Shown piece by piece: positions 23,285-31,800 of a stretch of DNA of 33,958 bases; position 1 is the stretch's first letter; each line of letters begins with the position of its first letter. The notes below the pieces were generated by a model. The model was not told the origin of the DNA. It ran no database searches and was given only the letters and a program-made list of their open reading frames with translations. Position numbers and translations under genes: made by a program. This stretch comes from Tannockella sp964372125 (GTDB lineage: Bacteria; Bacillota_I; Bacilli_A; Erysipelotrichales; Coprobacillaceae), in NCBI GenBank assembly GCA_964372125.1, contig CAYJPL010000021.1:1-33958 (forward strand), in the 5' to 3' direction.

Positions 23285-23614
23285 ATGAAAAATATAATGA
23301 GTATTTCACTATCAATTATATCGTTAATTGTTTTGAGTTTATTTGCAATTACATTTATTGATATACATTTTCAAATTCAAAATGCACAACAATATCATAG
23401 TGATGTTATTAATAAAATTCAGGCATCAAACTATAATCAAAATGTTATCGATGAATGTATATATACTGCAAAGGGTAATCAATATGAGTTAAGTGTAGAT
23501 AATTTGGCAGTTTATAGTAGCGCTAAAGACTACCGAGTAACCTTAGATTATACAATACATTTATACTTTTTTGATACAAACACAAAAGCAAGTTTATCTG
23601 GGTATGCAAGGTGA
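23285..23614 (+). CDS. Pseudopilin/TadE-like protein, last gene of the operon
   Basis: 109 residues, with TAGGAGGAG before the ATG. The N-terminus is one long hydrophobic helix (about residues 5-26) continuing into an amphipathic part (QIQNAQQYHSDVINKIQAS), then a beta-rich domain with two Cys-poor strands. This resembles minor pseudopilins and the protein at 19588. It is the last gene of the operon, and its stop codon lies within the left copy of the direct repeat. No clear terminator follows; the sequence runs into decayed DNA, so downstream genes of the operon may have been lost. Confidence 0.55.
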   Translation: MKNIMSISLSIISLIVLSLFAITFIDIHFQIQNAQQYHSDVINKIQASNYNQNVIDECIYTAKGNQYELSVDNLAVYSSAKDYRVTLDYTIHLYFFDTNTKASLSGYAR

Positions 23615-23647
23615 TAAATAAATTAATTGTTGCATTTTTTTATTGTG
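23607..23647 (+). repeat. Left copy of 41/42-bp direct repeat
   Basis: Identical to 27548-27589 except for one fewer T in the T-run (7 versus 8). Weaker similarity continues to about 23671 (AACAAAGGnnAAAC in both). It covers the stop codon of the pseudopilin-like gene and carries a TTGCAT -35, but the matching -10 is lost here. Confidence 0.9.
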
Positions 23648-23752
23648 TTTATGAAAACAACAAAGGAAAAACGAATAAATTCATCTCTTTTTTGTGCATT
23701 ACAGAGCTATAGAAAATCCCTATTGCTAAAAAATAAGGAGATTTTATTAGTA
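23648..23752 (+). other. Decayed sequence after the left repeat, no gene
   Basis: A GTG at 23611 could open a 34-codon frame ending at about 23711, but it has no support and the homologous stretch at the right repeat reads in another way because of the one-base difference. AAGGAG near 23733 belongs to the following broken gene. Confidence 0.5.
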
Positions 23753-24086
23753 TGTTACATGATATTATCCACAGATATCATACTCATCTGTTATGATATT
23801 AGTTAAGAATGCTATCGATGTTGTAAATCTTGATATTAAAGAGCCAATTTTAAGTCAAAAAATGTTGATAAAAGATTTCACCTATAAAATCAAGCTAGAA
23901 GCCATAAAAAGTCAAAGAAAACATCCGAATTTAATTCCGTGCTCACTGGAAACAAAGTTAAAAAGTATAGAAGCAGCATCTAGTAATGTAGAAGAAAGTG
24001 AAATGCAAATTTACAGTTCTATTTGTCTTACAAAATTAATTAATGAATTAAGAGATAAAGTCGATGCAAGGGAAATCATTTTTTAG
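23753..24086 (+). pseudogene. Frameshifted helical-protein gene, unknown family
   Basis: An ATG at 23753 with AAGGAG upstream opens a frame that stops after 14 codons. The longer frame starting at 23793 carries on directly in another phase for 97 residues. The joint product would be a charged, mostly helical, cytoplasmic-type protein with no membrane segment and no motif I recognise. The 97-residue frame alone has no ribosome binding site. A one-base indel near 23785-23793 would explain the arrangement, so I treat it as a broken gene; a real short gene cannot be excluded. Confidence 0.45.
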
Positions 24087-24269
24087 ACCTGCAATAGAAG
24101 TATCTTTTTCTTATTATTTAAAAATCAAAAAATATTTAGTGGATATTATTGATTGTATTCAGGCTACATCATGTCTTTGCAAGTGATTCAATTTAAAAAA
24201 TTAGTAAGGTATCTCACTATCTGTAGATGTCATAGCCAATATTTTGTCAGTGGAAAAACATAACCTAAT

Positions 24270-24470
24270 TTGGATAGTAAATTTAATAAAAAACGATTAA
24301 AAAGTGTACTTACAGAGAATTGTGAGCTGACGTATTTGGAGGAATATGATTCCAAAGTGCTAAAATTTCAGAAGATATATCATCATACACAAAATTGTAA
24401 AAAAGAGGATAGAGAATGGAGGGCAGTGTGTGGGAGAACACTACGCGAAAAAACTTCTACTTTATACTAA
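24270..24470 (+). pseudogene. Basic 66-residue open frame, probably a remnant
   Basis: Opens at a TTG without a ribosome binding site and encodes a strongly basic, Cys-containing peptide with no known motif. It lies between stretches rich in stop codons in every phase, so it is more likely residual coding sequence than a working gene. The stretch 24087-24269 before it shows only short, interrupted frames. Confidence 0.3.
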
Positions 24471-24563
24471 CAGTAATTACTGTATTGTGGACTGAAAAAA
24501 GCTTGTTTTACAAAAAAACTGTTCTAATGAAATTGTAATCAAAAAATAGAAAGTACTGCAGTT

Positions 24564-24788
24564 ATGAAAAAGCAAAATTTGGTATTATTAGTCATGAAGG
24601 GTCCAGTGTGTGCAACAGTGAAACCTACGCATATAATTGAAACACAAGGAATTAAAGTTAAGGTACTCATTGAAATAAAAGATGATGATATTGAAGGTGT
24701 AGATTTCATGATACTGGAAGAAAATCAATCCAAAGTAAGAGAAGATAATAATACTACAGGTGAAATATCTTCTATATCAATGAAATAG
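24564..24788 (+). pseudogene. 74-residue open frame, remnant (possibly DUF4280/PAAR-like)
   Basis: Begins MKKQNLVLLVMKGPVCATVK, without a good ribosome binding site. The opening hydrophobic strand followed by K/N-G-x-x-C distantly recalls the start of DUF4280 PAAR-like proteins, which cap effector delivery systems, but the later Cys and Pro signatures of that family are missing. The end is low complexity. I consider it a fragment; the family suggestion is weak. Confidence 0.3.
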
Positions 24789-24944
24789 AATGAAGTTAGG
24801 AAAATACAAACGGACAGGCACAGGTCACAATACTCACCAAATAGTATATATATACCTAAAAAATAAAATGTATTATAAACGTCTAATCCTCCACCATTAG
24901 ATCCCTCGAGTTACTACAATTTCTATACATACATCAGCTAAAGT

Positions 24945-25247
24945 TAAAGCAACTCAGTTAAGTGTAGATACGAGATATCTAGAAAGGAATGTAATACTTA
25001 AATTTGCAAATGTAAACGTTTAGCTAGATTGGTTTATATTGATGGTCAGTAGTGATGACCAGGCTATATTCCTAATAGTGAAGCAATTATACTTATGACT
25101 AGTACAATGGTAATGATCCTGATTGTGTTATATTAGTTGAAAGAATAGCTTATACAACTAAAGGGAATATGTGTAATGTAGTTAATAATTTGAAATTCAT
25201 ACAAATAGATATATGGATATGGTGTGAGAGTTATTAATTTTTTATAA
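24945..25247 (+). pseudogene. CHAP-domain peptidoglycan hydrolase remnant
   Basis: Joining reading phases restores a CHAP (amidase/endopeptidase) core. One phase gives a stretch like the helix after the catalytic Cys (KATQLSVDTRYLERNVILKF) and then, after a stop codon, LDWF. GYIPNSEAII follows in frame from 25062, equivalent to the usual GYxPxxGDIIFFD. A one-base phase change near 25093 leads to Y-D-stop-Y-N-G-N-D-P-D-C-V-I-L-V-E, matching FDW-x-G-x-D-P-D-H-V-G-I-V-E of active enzymes. The stop (TAG at 25100-25102) stands where TGG (Trp) is expected, and Cys replaces the catalytic His. A second phase change near 25212 restores YGYGV, a common CHAP end. At least two frameshifts and two stops make it clearly inactive. 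Confidence 0.6.
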
Positions 25248-25506
25248 AAACTACACCTGTTTATATTTGGAGAAACTCGCGTAAAATGAAATGAAGCGTA
25301 AGAAAATATATTCTATATTCCATACTATATTTGAAAAAACTGTCATAGAATCATGTTTTAGAGGAAGTGTCAGATGATTAATTAAGAAGTGATTTTAAAG
25401 AAGTAAAATTAGCATTATTTGCTGTAAAACTTAGGTGTAATCTTTTAATATTATGAATTAGAAATTTTTATAAGAATAAGAATATTATAGAAGTTATTAA
25501 GGTTAT

Positions 25507-25535
25507 TTGATATACTTTGAAAGTGATAATATAAT
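25507..25535 (+). promoter_or_regulatory. Well-preserved promoter before a broken gene
   Basis: TTGATA (25507-25512) and a perfect TATAAT (25530-25535) are 17 bases apart, followed at once by AAGGGAG and an ATG at 25550. The stretch 25248-25506 before it has no supported gene. Confidence 0.6.
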
Positions 25536-25549
25536 AAGGGAGAAATTAT

Positions 25550-26108
25550 ATGAATAATTGGAGAAACATAACACCATTGAAGAAGTTTGTTTATGTCAAC
25601 TCAAATTTGGACCACAGTTGCAGTTCAAGACAAGTATAAGGAATATCAAAAAGGAATGAAAATACCACCGTATACTACAGAAGAGGGTGTTTCATTTTTA
25701 GGAGGATCGTTAGTTTCTCTAGAAAACACAACGATATCTGATGCATTTATATCTGATGTAGCTGGCTTTGGGTCATATACGTTTACTATGAATTCAACAC
25801 AATATTGCCCAAATGGATTTGGTGTTTCAGTAGAGACGGTAAAATTCACAGCATCATTACCTTTTGTTGTTTCAGAAGATGCCATAAATGTAAGACTATC
25901 ATTAATGCTGGAGCTAGTAAATGTTGCATAGACGATTGACATGGGGTGGATGACATGCGCGATAGGTCTAATAATAGGTCTGGGTGGAGACGTAGGATTT
26001 AGTTATGATGGACATACAGGAGTACTTGAGTTAATAGTGAAAGCAGGGCTTTTTGTAGGTGCCTATGGAAAAATTTCTTTATATATGGATGAAATATTTG
26101 GTTTGTAG
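25550..26108 (+). pseudogene. Broken gene with frameshift and internal stop, unknown family
   Basis: The ATG at 25550 has a full promoter and ribosome binding site but its frame ends after about 29 codons. From about 25590 another phase carries the main sequence for 114 residues to a TAG at 25929-25931, and the same phase then continues for 58 more residues to 26108. The joined product would have an N-terminal polar part, a beta-rich middle (AGFGSYTFTMNSTQYCPNG) and a glycine-rich hydrophobic end (GLIIGLGGDVGFSYDGHTG). No family is recognised with confidence. The intact start signals with a damaged body suggest recent loss. Confidence 0.5.
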
Positions 26109-26203
26109 AGCATAGGGAATTTAAAAGAAGTGATTAGAAACGTTTATTTTTGAGTGAAAAGCCTAAATCGTTTTAAACAGTTTACTAAAATGTAAATTAT
26201 TGA

Positions 26204-26311
26204 GATGACGATTATAATAAAAAATATAACAAAAACTATGAAAAAGCATTTATTGATTTACGGTCGGGCTATTCTGTTAAAAGCATAAGGGTGAATGATA
26301 ACTCTAATTAA
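26204..26311 (+). pseudogene. Short coding remnant
   Basis: After a stop codon, 35 codons read as protein-like sequence (YNKKYNKNYEKAFIDLRSGY and on to a stop) without start codon or ribosome binding site. It is probably the tail of a lost gene. The rest of 26109-26625 is AT-rich with no supported gene; an ACTTTTTAAAAAGT palindrome at about 26348 is noted without function. Confidence 0.3.
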
Positions 26312-26625
26312 TATAAATCTAGGCAAATTTCTCTTTACATTGCTCACTTTTTAAAAAGTTAGAGAAAATAAATCGATATTTAATCATATTTTGTGAAATA
26401 GCACTACCATAATTTAATTGAATTGTCTTTTTATAACAATAAGGAATCATAATTTATGATGTTAACATTTCAAATTATGTTTATTAAAAATCATTTCTTC
26501 ATGATTAAGTGATTGATCAAATAATAACAAGAAAAAAGTAAGTTGACCAGGAATAGCGGTATTTAATCAGATGGCACAAATGAGAATTTTGTAATCTAAA
26601 AGCTAAAAATTTAATAAAGGAGTGA

Positions 26626-27555
26626 GTGAATAAGGTGAGGTTTTTTGAAAAAATAGCAGGATTTATTGTGAAAAAGGGAGTATTAATAAAAGTTTTGCTT
26701 AGCTGTATAGTTTTAGTTATCATTTTATATTGTATATGTATGCCGGTAAGCAAAGAAGTATTTATCGAATTTTTAAAAAGGAATATTATATTGAGTTTAC
26801 TTAGTTATTGGCTAGTAATTATGGTGAAGATGCCTCGTCTCACAGGTTTTACATACAAAGAACTTCCGGTAACACAGCAAATTTCACTAACAATACTAAT
26901 ACCGTTTGCTTTTACTATAGTGTTTGCTCTATTATCTGTAGTAGCAATAGTAAAAGCATTATTTCAACAAAATTTTGAAATGGTATTTTTGCTGTTTCCA
27001 ACTATATGGTGGTATTATTTTGGCAGTAAATCTTTTTATATCGCAAAAAAATATAGGGATGGTGAAAATAATATAAAAGAAATAGACAAAACGAAAAAAC
27101 AGTCAGAGAATATTTGTGTGAATAATTCAAAAGAAAAAAAAATAATAAAGAATACCACTTTAGAAAAAATGGTAATCATTACTACAGCAATATATTTAGT
27201 TATAATGATCATATTGGGGTTGGAATGGTCAGGTCTAAATTTTGACTTTTATATTAATTTACTATACAAGCTTGTATTTACTGCCTTAGTGCCAATTCCA
27301 ATATTTCTAATAGTATATGCACCTAAAATTACAGGAAAAGGCTATAATGACATGTCGAATGTGGTTAGAATTATATATCGTTGGTTACCAATTATTTATG
27401 CTTTACCATATTATTCGAATTCGATGGTTAGCTTGATAAAATCTATTATAAATAAAGATATCATTATGTATATGGATTTTTTACCTTCATTATTATTAGT
27501 ATACATCACTAGCAAAGCATGTCGTATTGCAAAAGAGCTTATGAATACAAGGTGA
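26626..27555 (+). CDS. Multispanning membrane protein with internal duplication
   Basis: 309 residues from the GTG at 26626; the in-frame GTG at 26635 is a strong alternative because AAAGGAG (26616-26622) is very close to the first. About eight hydrophobic segments are present. The two halves match each other: MPRLTGFTYKEL in the first corresponds to APKITGKGYNDM in the second, and FLLFPTIWWYYFGSKSFYIA corresponds to FLPSLLLVYITSKACRIAKE. A charged Lys/Asn-rich linker (about residues 140-175) joins them. I do not recognise the family. It is the only undamaged long gene between the direct repeats; a transport, sensing or immunity function is possible but unproven. Its stop codon lies in the right repeat copy. 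Confidence 0.65.
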   Translation: MNKVRFFEKIAGFIVKKGVLIKVLLSCIVLVIILYCICMPVSKEVFIEFLKRNIILSLLSYWLVIMVKMPRLTGFTYKELPVTQQISLTILIPFAFTIVFALLSVVAIVKALFQQNFEMVFLLFPTIWWYYFGSKSFYIAKKYRDGENNIKEIDKTKKQSENICVNNSKEKKIIKNTTLEKMVIITTAIYLVIMIILGLEWSGLNFDFYINLLYKLVFTALVPIPIFLIVYAPKITGKGYNDMSNVVRIIYRWLPIIYALPYYSNSMVSLIKSIINKDIIMYMDFLPSLLLVYITSKACRIAKELMNTR

Positions 27556-27589
27556 TAAATAAATTAATTGTTGCATTTTTTTTATTGTG
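27548..27589 (+). repeat. Right copy of 41/42-bp direct repeat
   Basis: Same sequence as 23607-23647 with one extra T. It covers the stop codon of the 309-residue membrane protein and includes the TTGCAT -35 of the carAB leader promoter. Confidence 0.9.
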
Positions 27590-27599
27590 CGTATATAAT
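27571..27599 (+). promoter_or_regulatory. Promoter of the carAB leader transcript
   Basis: TTGCAT (27571-27576) and TATAAT (27594-27599) are exactly 17 bases apart. Transcription should begin near 27606, about 160 bases before carA. Confidence 0.75.
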
Positions 27600-27626
27600 A
27601 AGAAAAATAAACAAAGGGGAAACTGT

Positions 27627-27716
27627 ATGATAAAGACGATTGAATTAGTAATAATGCAAAAGAATTTAAAAATAAAATACGGTTTTTCTTTTGTTTCTTT
27701 TATTTTTTCTAGTTAA
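27627..27716 (+). CDS. Putative carAB leader peptide
   Basis: 29 residues, with an ideal AAAGGGGA site 7 bases before the ATG and a strong promoter just upstream. Codons 20-29 are almost all U-rich (Phe, Ser, Val, Ile); 27683-27710 has 23 T in 28 bases. The stop codon (27714-27716) overlaps the first bases of the terminator stem. A ribosome that reaches the stop would cover the left arm and prevent termination. This is the principle of UTP-sensitive attenuation known from pyrBI of enteric bacteria: low UTP slows RNA polymerase in the U-tract and lets the ribosome catch up. The peptide itself need not have a function. Confidence 0.55.
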   Translation: MIKTIELVIMQKNLKIKYGFSFVSFIFSS

Positions 27717-27745
27717 CACATCATTTATTTGATGTGTTTTTTTTT
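27715..27745 (+). terminator. Attenuator hairpin before carA
   Basis: AACACATCA (27715-27723) pairs with TGATGTGTT (27730-27738) around TTTATT and continues into a T-run to 27745. It sits between the leader ORF and carA in one transcript, so it can act as an attenuator. Confidence 0.85.
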
Positions 27746-27766
27746 ATCAATTTGAAGGAGACGATT

Positions 27767-28852
27767 ATGAAAGCTTATTTAATTTTAGAAGATGGAAGTG
27801 TATTTTGTGGAAAAAGTGTAGGTGCAAATAAAGAAGTGATCAGTGAATTTGTATTTAACACCTCAATGAGTGGCTACGTAGAAATATTAAGTGATCCGTC
27901 ATATTCGGGACAATCCGTAATTATGACATATCCATTAATTGGAAATTATGGGGTATGTTTAGACGATCAAGAGTCTAAAGGTGCAAAAGTAGAGGGATTT
28001 GTCGTATCGAAGTTAGAAAAAAAAGGAAGCAACTTTAGGAAGAATATCGATTTACAAGAATACTTGTTACAAAATGATATCGTTGCAATAGAGGGGATAG
28101 ACACACGACATGTAACTAGAATTATACGTGACCATGGGTGTATGAATGGAATGATAACAACAAAGGAATATCCTGATACTAGTGAAGTAATGAAAAAAAT
28201 CAAGGAGTTCAAGGTGACAAATGTAGTTGAAAAAGTAACGTGTGATACTATTACAACTAAAGGAAGTGGAAAATATCATGTAGGACTATATGATTTTGGT
28301 GCAAAGCAAAATATCATCAATTCACTATTAAGCCGCGATTGTAAGGTAACAATTTTCCCTGCAAGCACTACAGCTAAAGAGGTATTAAAATACAATATCG
28401 ATGGAATAATGTTGTCAAATGGGCCAGGTAATCCTGAGGAATGTACAGCAATTATAAATGAAATTAAAGAAATAATAGAATCTAATATGCCGATATTTGC
28501 GATATGTTTAGGACACCAATTAATGGCATTAGCTCATGGGTTTAAAACAGAAAAACTAAAGTATGGACATCATGGTGCAAATCATCCTGTCCAAGATGTT
28601 TTAACAAAGAAATCATATATAACAACGCAAAATCACAACTATGTTATTTGTGGTGAAAGCATTGATATGAATGTAGCAATACCATGGTTTGTAAATGTGA
28701 ATGATGGAACAATTGAAGGAATGCAATATATAAATAGTAATTGCAAGACTGTACAATTTCATCCAGAGGCATGTGCCGGACCAGAAGATACAAGCTATTT
28801 ATTTGATGAATTTATTAAAATGATGGAGGAAAGTACTTATGCCAAAAAATAA
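27767..28852 (+). CDS. carA: Carbamoyl-phosphate synthase small (glutaminase) subunit
   Basis: 361 residues from the ATG at 27767 with GAAGGAG upstream; the longer frame from 27734 begins inside the terminator. The subunit hydrolyses glutamine and passes ammonia to CarB for pyrimidine and arginine synthesis. The N-terminal CarA-specific domain (about 1-170) has FNTSMSGYVEILSDPSY and GIDTRHVTRIIRDHG. The class I amidotransferase triad is complete: Cys247 in AICLGHQ, His332 and Glu334 in QFHPEA. It overlaps carB by 14 bases. No other pyr or arg gene is near. Confidence 0.97.
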   Translation: MKAYLILEDGSVFCGKSVGANKEVISEFVFNTSMSGYVEILSDPSYSGQSVIMTYPLIGNYGVCLDDQESKGAKVEGFVVSKLEKKGSNFRKNIDLQEYLLQNDIVAIEGIDTRHVTRIIRDHGCMNGMITTKEYPDTSEVMKKIKEFKVTNVVEKVTCDTITTKGSGKYHVGLYDFGAKQNIINSLLSRDCKVTIFPASTTAKEVLKYNIDGIMLSNGPGNPEECTAIINEIKEIIESNMPIFAICLGHQLMALAHGFKTEKLKYGHHGANHPVQDVLTKKSYITTQNHNYVICGESIDMNVAIPWFVNVNDGTIEGMQYINSNCKTVQFHPEACAGPEDTSYLFDEFIKMMEESTYAKK

Positions 28853-31800
28853 AAGTATAAAAAAAGTTTTAGTAATTGGATCTGGTCCAATAATCATAGG
28901 GCAAGCAGCAGAATTTGATTATGCTGGAACACAAGCGTGTAGAGCTTTAAAAGAAGAAGGGATCGAGGTAATTTTAATTAATTCAAACCCTGCAACTATA
29001 ATGACGGATAAAGATATAGCTGACAAGGTATATATTGAACCGTTGACTATACCGGTAGTAAAAAAATTAATTATGGAAGAAAAACCAGACAGCATTTTAC
29101 CTACATTAGGTGGACAAAATGCATTAAATATCGCAATGGCACTTGCAGATGAAGGATTTTTAATAGCGCACAATGTACGAACAATTGGTACAAATACAGA
29201 TACTATAAAAAAAGCGGAAGATCGTTTAGAGTTTAAAAACTTAATGCAAGAAATTAATGAACCATGTGCTCCGTCACTTGTAGTAACGGATCTTAAAAGT
29301 GCAATTGATTTTGCAAATAAAATAGGTTATCCAGTTGTTGTAAGACCTGCCTATACACTAGGTGGTACTGGTGGAGGAATTGCAAATACAAAAGATGAAT
29401 TAGAAGATATTTGTGGAAATGGACTGCGATTATCAAGAGTAAGTCAATGTCTAATAGAGCGTTGCATTGCTGGATGGAAAGAAATAGAATATGAAGTGAT
29501 GCGAGATGGTGTTGGAAATTGTATTACCGTTTGTAACATGGAAAACTTAGATCCAGTTGGAGTACATACTGGTGATAGTATAGTGGTGGCACCAAGTCAA
29601 ACATTAGGAGATAAAGAATATCAAATGCTACGTACGTCAGCTATAAATATCATATCGGCCTTAGGGATAGAAGGTGGATGTAATGTACAGTATGCGTTAA
29701 ATCCAAATAGTTTTGAATATTGTGTTATTGAAGTCAACCCACGAGTTAGTCGTTCATCTGCTCTAGCCTCAAAAGCAACTGGTTACCCTATAGCAAAATT
29801 AGCAGCTAAAATAGCCTTAGGATATAGTTTGGATGAGATACAAAATACTGTAACTGGAAAAACATATGCATTTTATGAACCAACATTAGATTATATAGTT
29901 TGTAAAATACCAAAATGGCCATTTGATAAGTTTGTAGATGCAAACCGTGACTTGGGAACACAAATGAAAGCAACAGGAGAAGTTATGGCAATATGTAATA
30001 ACTTTGAAGGCGCGTTAATGAAAGCCATTCGTTCATTAGAACAAAACTATGATTATTTACAAATAGATGATTTAGATAATAAGGATGTTGAATATATAAA
30101 AACAAAGTTGAAAGATGTTGATGATCAAAGAATATTCACAATTGCAAGTGCTATAAGATTAAATATGACAAATGATAAAATACATGAAATAACAAAGATT
30201 GATCATTGGTTCATCAATAAAATACGTTATCTTGTAGAAATCGAAAATGAGTTAAAAAAGTGTACGACAGTAACAAAAGAACTTTTACAAGAAGCAAAAA
30301 GAATACAATTTCCAGATAGTGTAATTGCGATGCTAACAAATAATACAATTGAGCACATAAAAAATCTACGTGTAAAGTACGATATAAATGCAGTATATAA
30401 AATAGTTGATACATGTGCAGCAGAGTTTGATGCCACAACACCATATTTTTATTCTGTACATGGTGGTTATAATGAAGTAGAAATACCAACGGATAAAAAG
30501 AAAATAATGGTACTTGGATCTGGTCCAATAAGAATAGGTCAAGGTATCGAATTCGATTATTGTTCAGTGCACTGTGTTTGGTCATTAAAAAATGCAGGAT
30601 ACGATACGATTATTGTCAACAATAACCCAGAAACAGTAAGTACAGACTTTGATATAGCTGACAGATTGTATTTTGAACCACTCACACCAGAAGACGTTGA
30701 AAATATTGTCGCCATTGAAAAGCCATATGGGGCGATTGTGCAGTTTGGTGGCCAAACGGCTATAAAACTAACAAAATCACTTATGAAAATGGGTGTAAAA
30801 ATACTGGGAACATCCAGTGAAAGTATCGACGTTGCAGAAGATAGAGAAAGGTTTGATGACATATTAGAAAAATGTAATATAGCAAGACCAAAAGGTGAGA
30901 CAATTTACACGCACCAAGAAGCAGTTATTGCGGCAAATAAAATTGGTTTCCCAGTACTAATTAGACCATCATACGTACTTGGTGGTGCTGGTATGGAAAT
31001 AGCGCTAAATGAAGCAGATATTGAAAAATATATGACAATCATACTCCGTCAATTTCAAGAACATCCAATATTAATTGACAAATATCTATGCGGAAAAGAA
31101 GTAGAAGTAGATGCGATTTGTGATGGAAAAGGTGTGTTGATTCCTGGAATCATGGAACACATTGAAAGAGCAGGCGTACACTCTGGAGATAGTATTTCAG
31201 TATATCCACCACAAAAAATAAAAAAATCAGTTAAAGATAAAATTGTAGATTATACTAATAGATTGGCAAAAGCATTAAAAGTAAAAGGGTTAATAAATAT
31301 CCAATTCATTGTTTATGAAGATGAAGTATATGTGATTGAAGTAAATCCACGTTCAAGTAGAACGATACCATATATATCAAAAGTAACAGATATAAATATT
31401 GTTGATATAGCAACAAAAGTAATAATGGGTCAATCAATAGAGAGTCAAGGTTATGAATATGGTCTAGTAAAGGAAAAACAGACAATTGCTGTAAAAATGC
31501 CAGTATTTTCATTTGAAAAAATAAAGGGTGCAGAGATAAGTCTTGGACCTGAGATGAAATCAACTGGAGAGGTTCTTGGTGTATCTACTAACTATGATGA
31601 AGCTATGTACAAAGCATTTATAGGAGCAGGAATGAAAATAACAGAGCATAAAAATGTAATTTGTACAATCAAAGATAGTGCTAAAGAAGAGTTTTTACCA
31701 ATTGCAAAAGCTTATGAGGACTTTGGATATACAATTTACGCAACAAAGGGTACATATGATTATCTCAAACAAAAAGGAGTACAAGTAAAGCTAGTAAATA

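Noticed and set aside
16846..23614. Interpretation of the operon as a ComG competence pseudopilus
   Set aside because: The ATPase motifs and spacing look more TadA-like, ComGC-type prepilins with a G-F cleavage site are missing, and the Ig-like proteins do not belong to competence operons. A ComG relation of the platform protein is still left open under the findings.
23611..23711. Small gene starting at the GTG overlapping the pseudopilin-like stop codon
   Set aside because: The frame differs from the right repeat copy because of one T, ends quickly and shows no family. The equivalent GTG at 27552 lies inside the carAB promoter.
23607..27589. Integrative element or insertion sequence between the direct repeats
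   Set aside because: No transposase, integrase, terminal inverted repeats or tRNA end is visible. The repeat could come from recombination or duplication, so no mobile element is claimed.
27600..27766. PyrR-binding attenuator before carAB
   Set aside because: No sequence like the PyrR binding loop consensus or an anti-antiterminator is present; only the simple terminator and leader ORF are seen.
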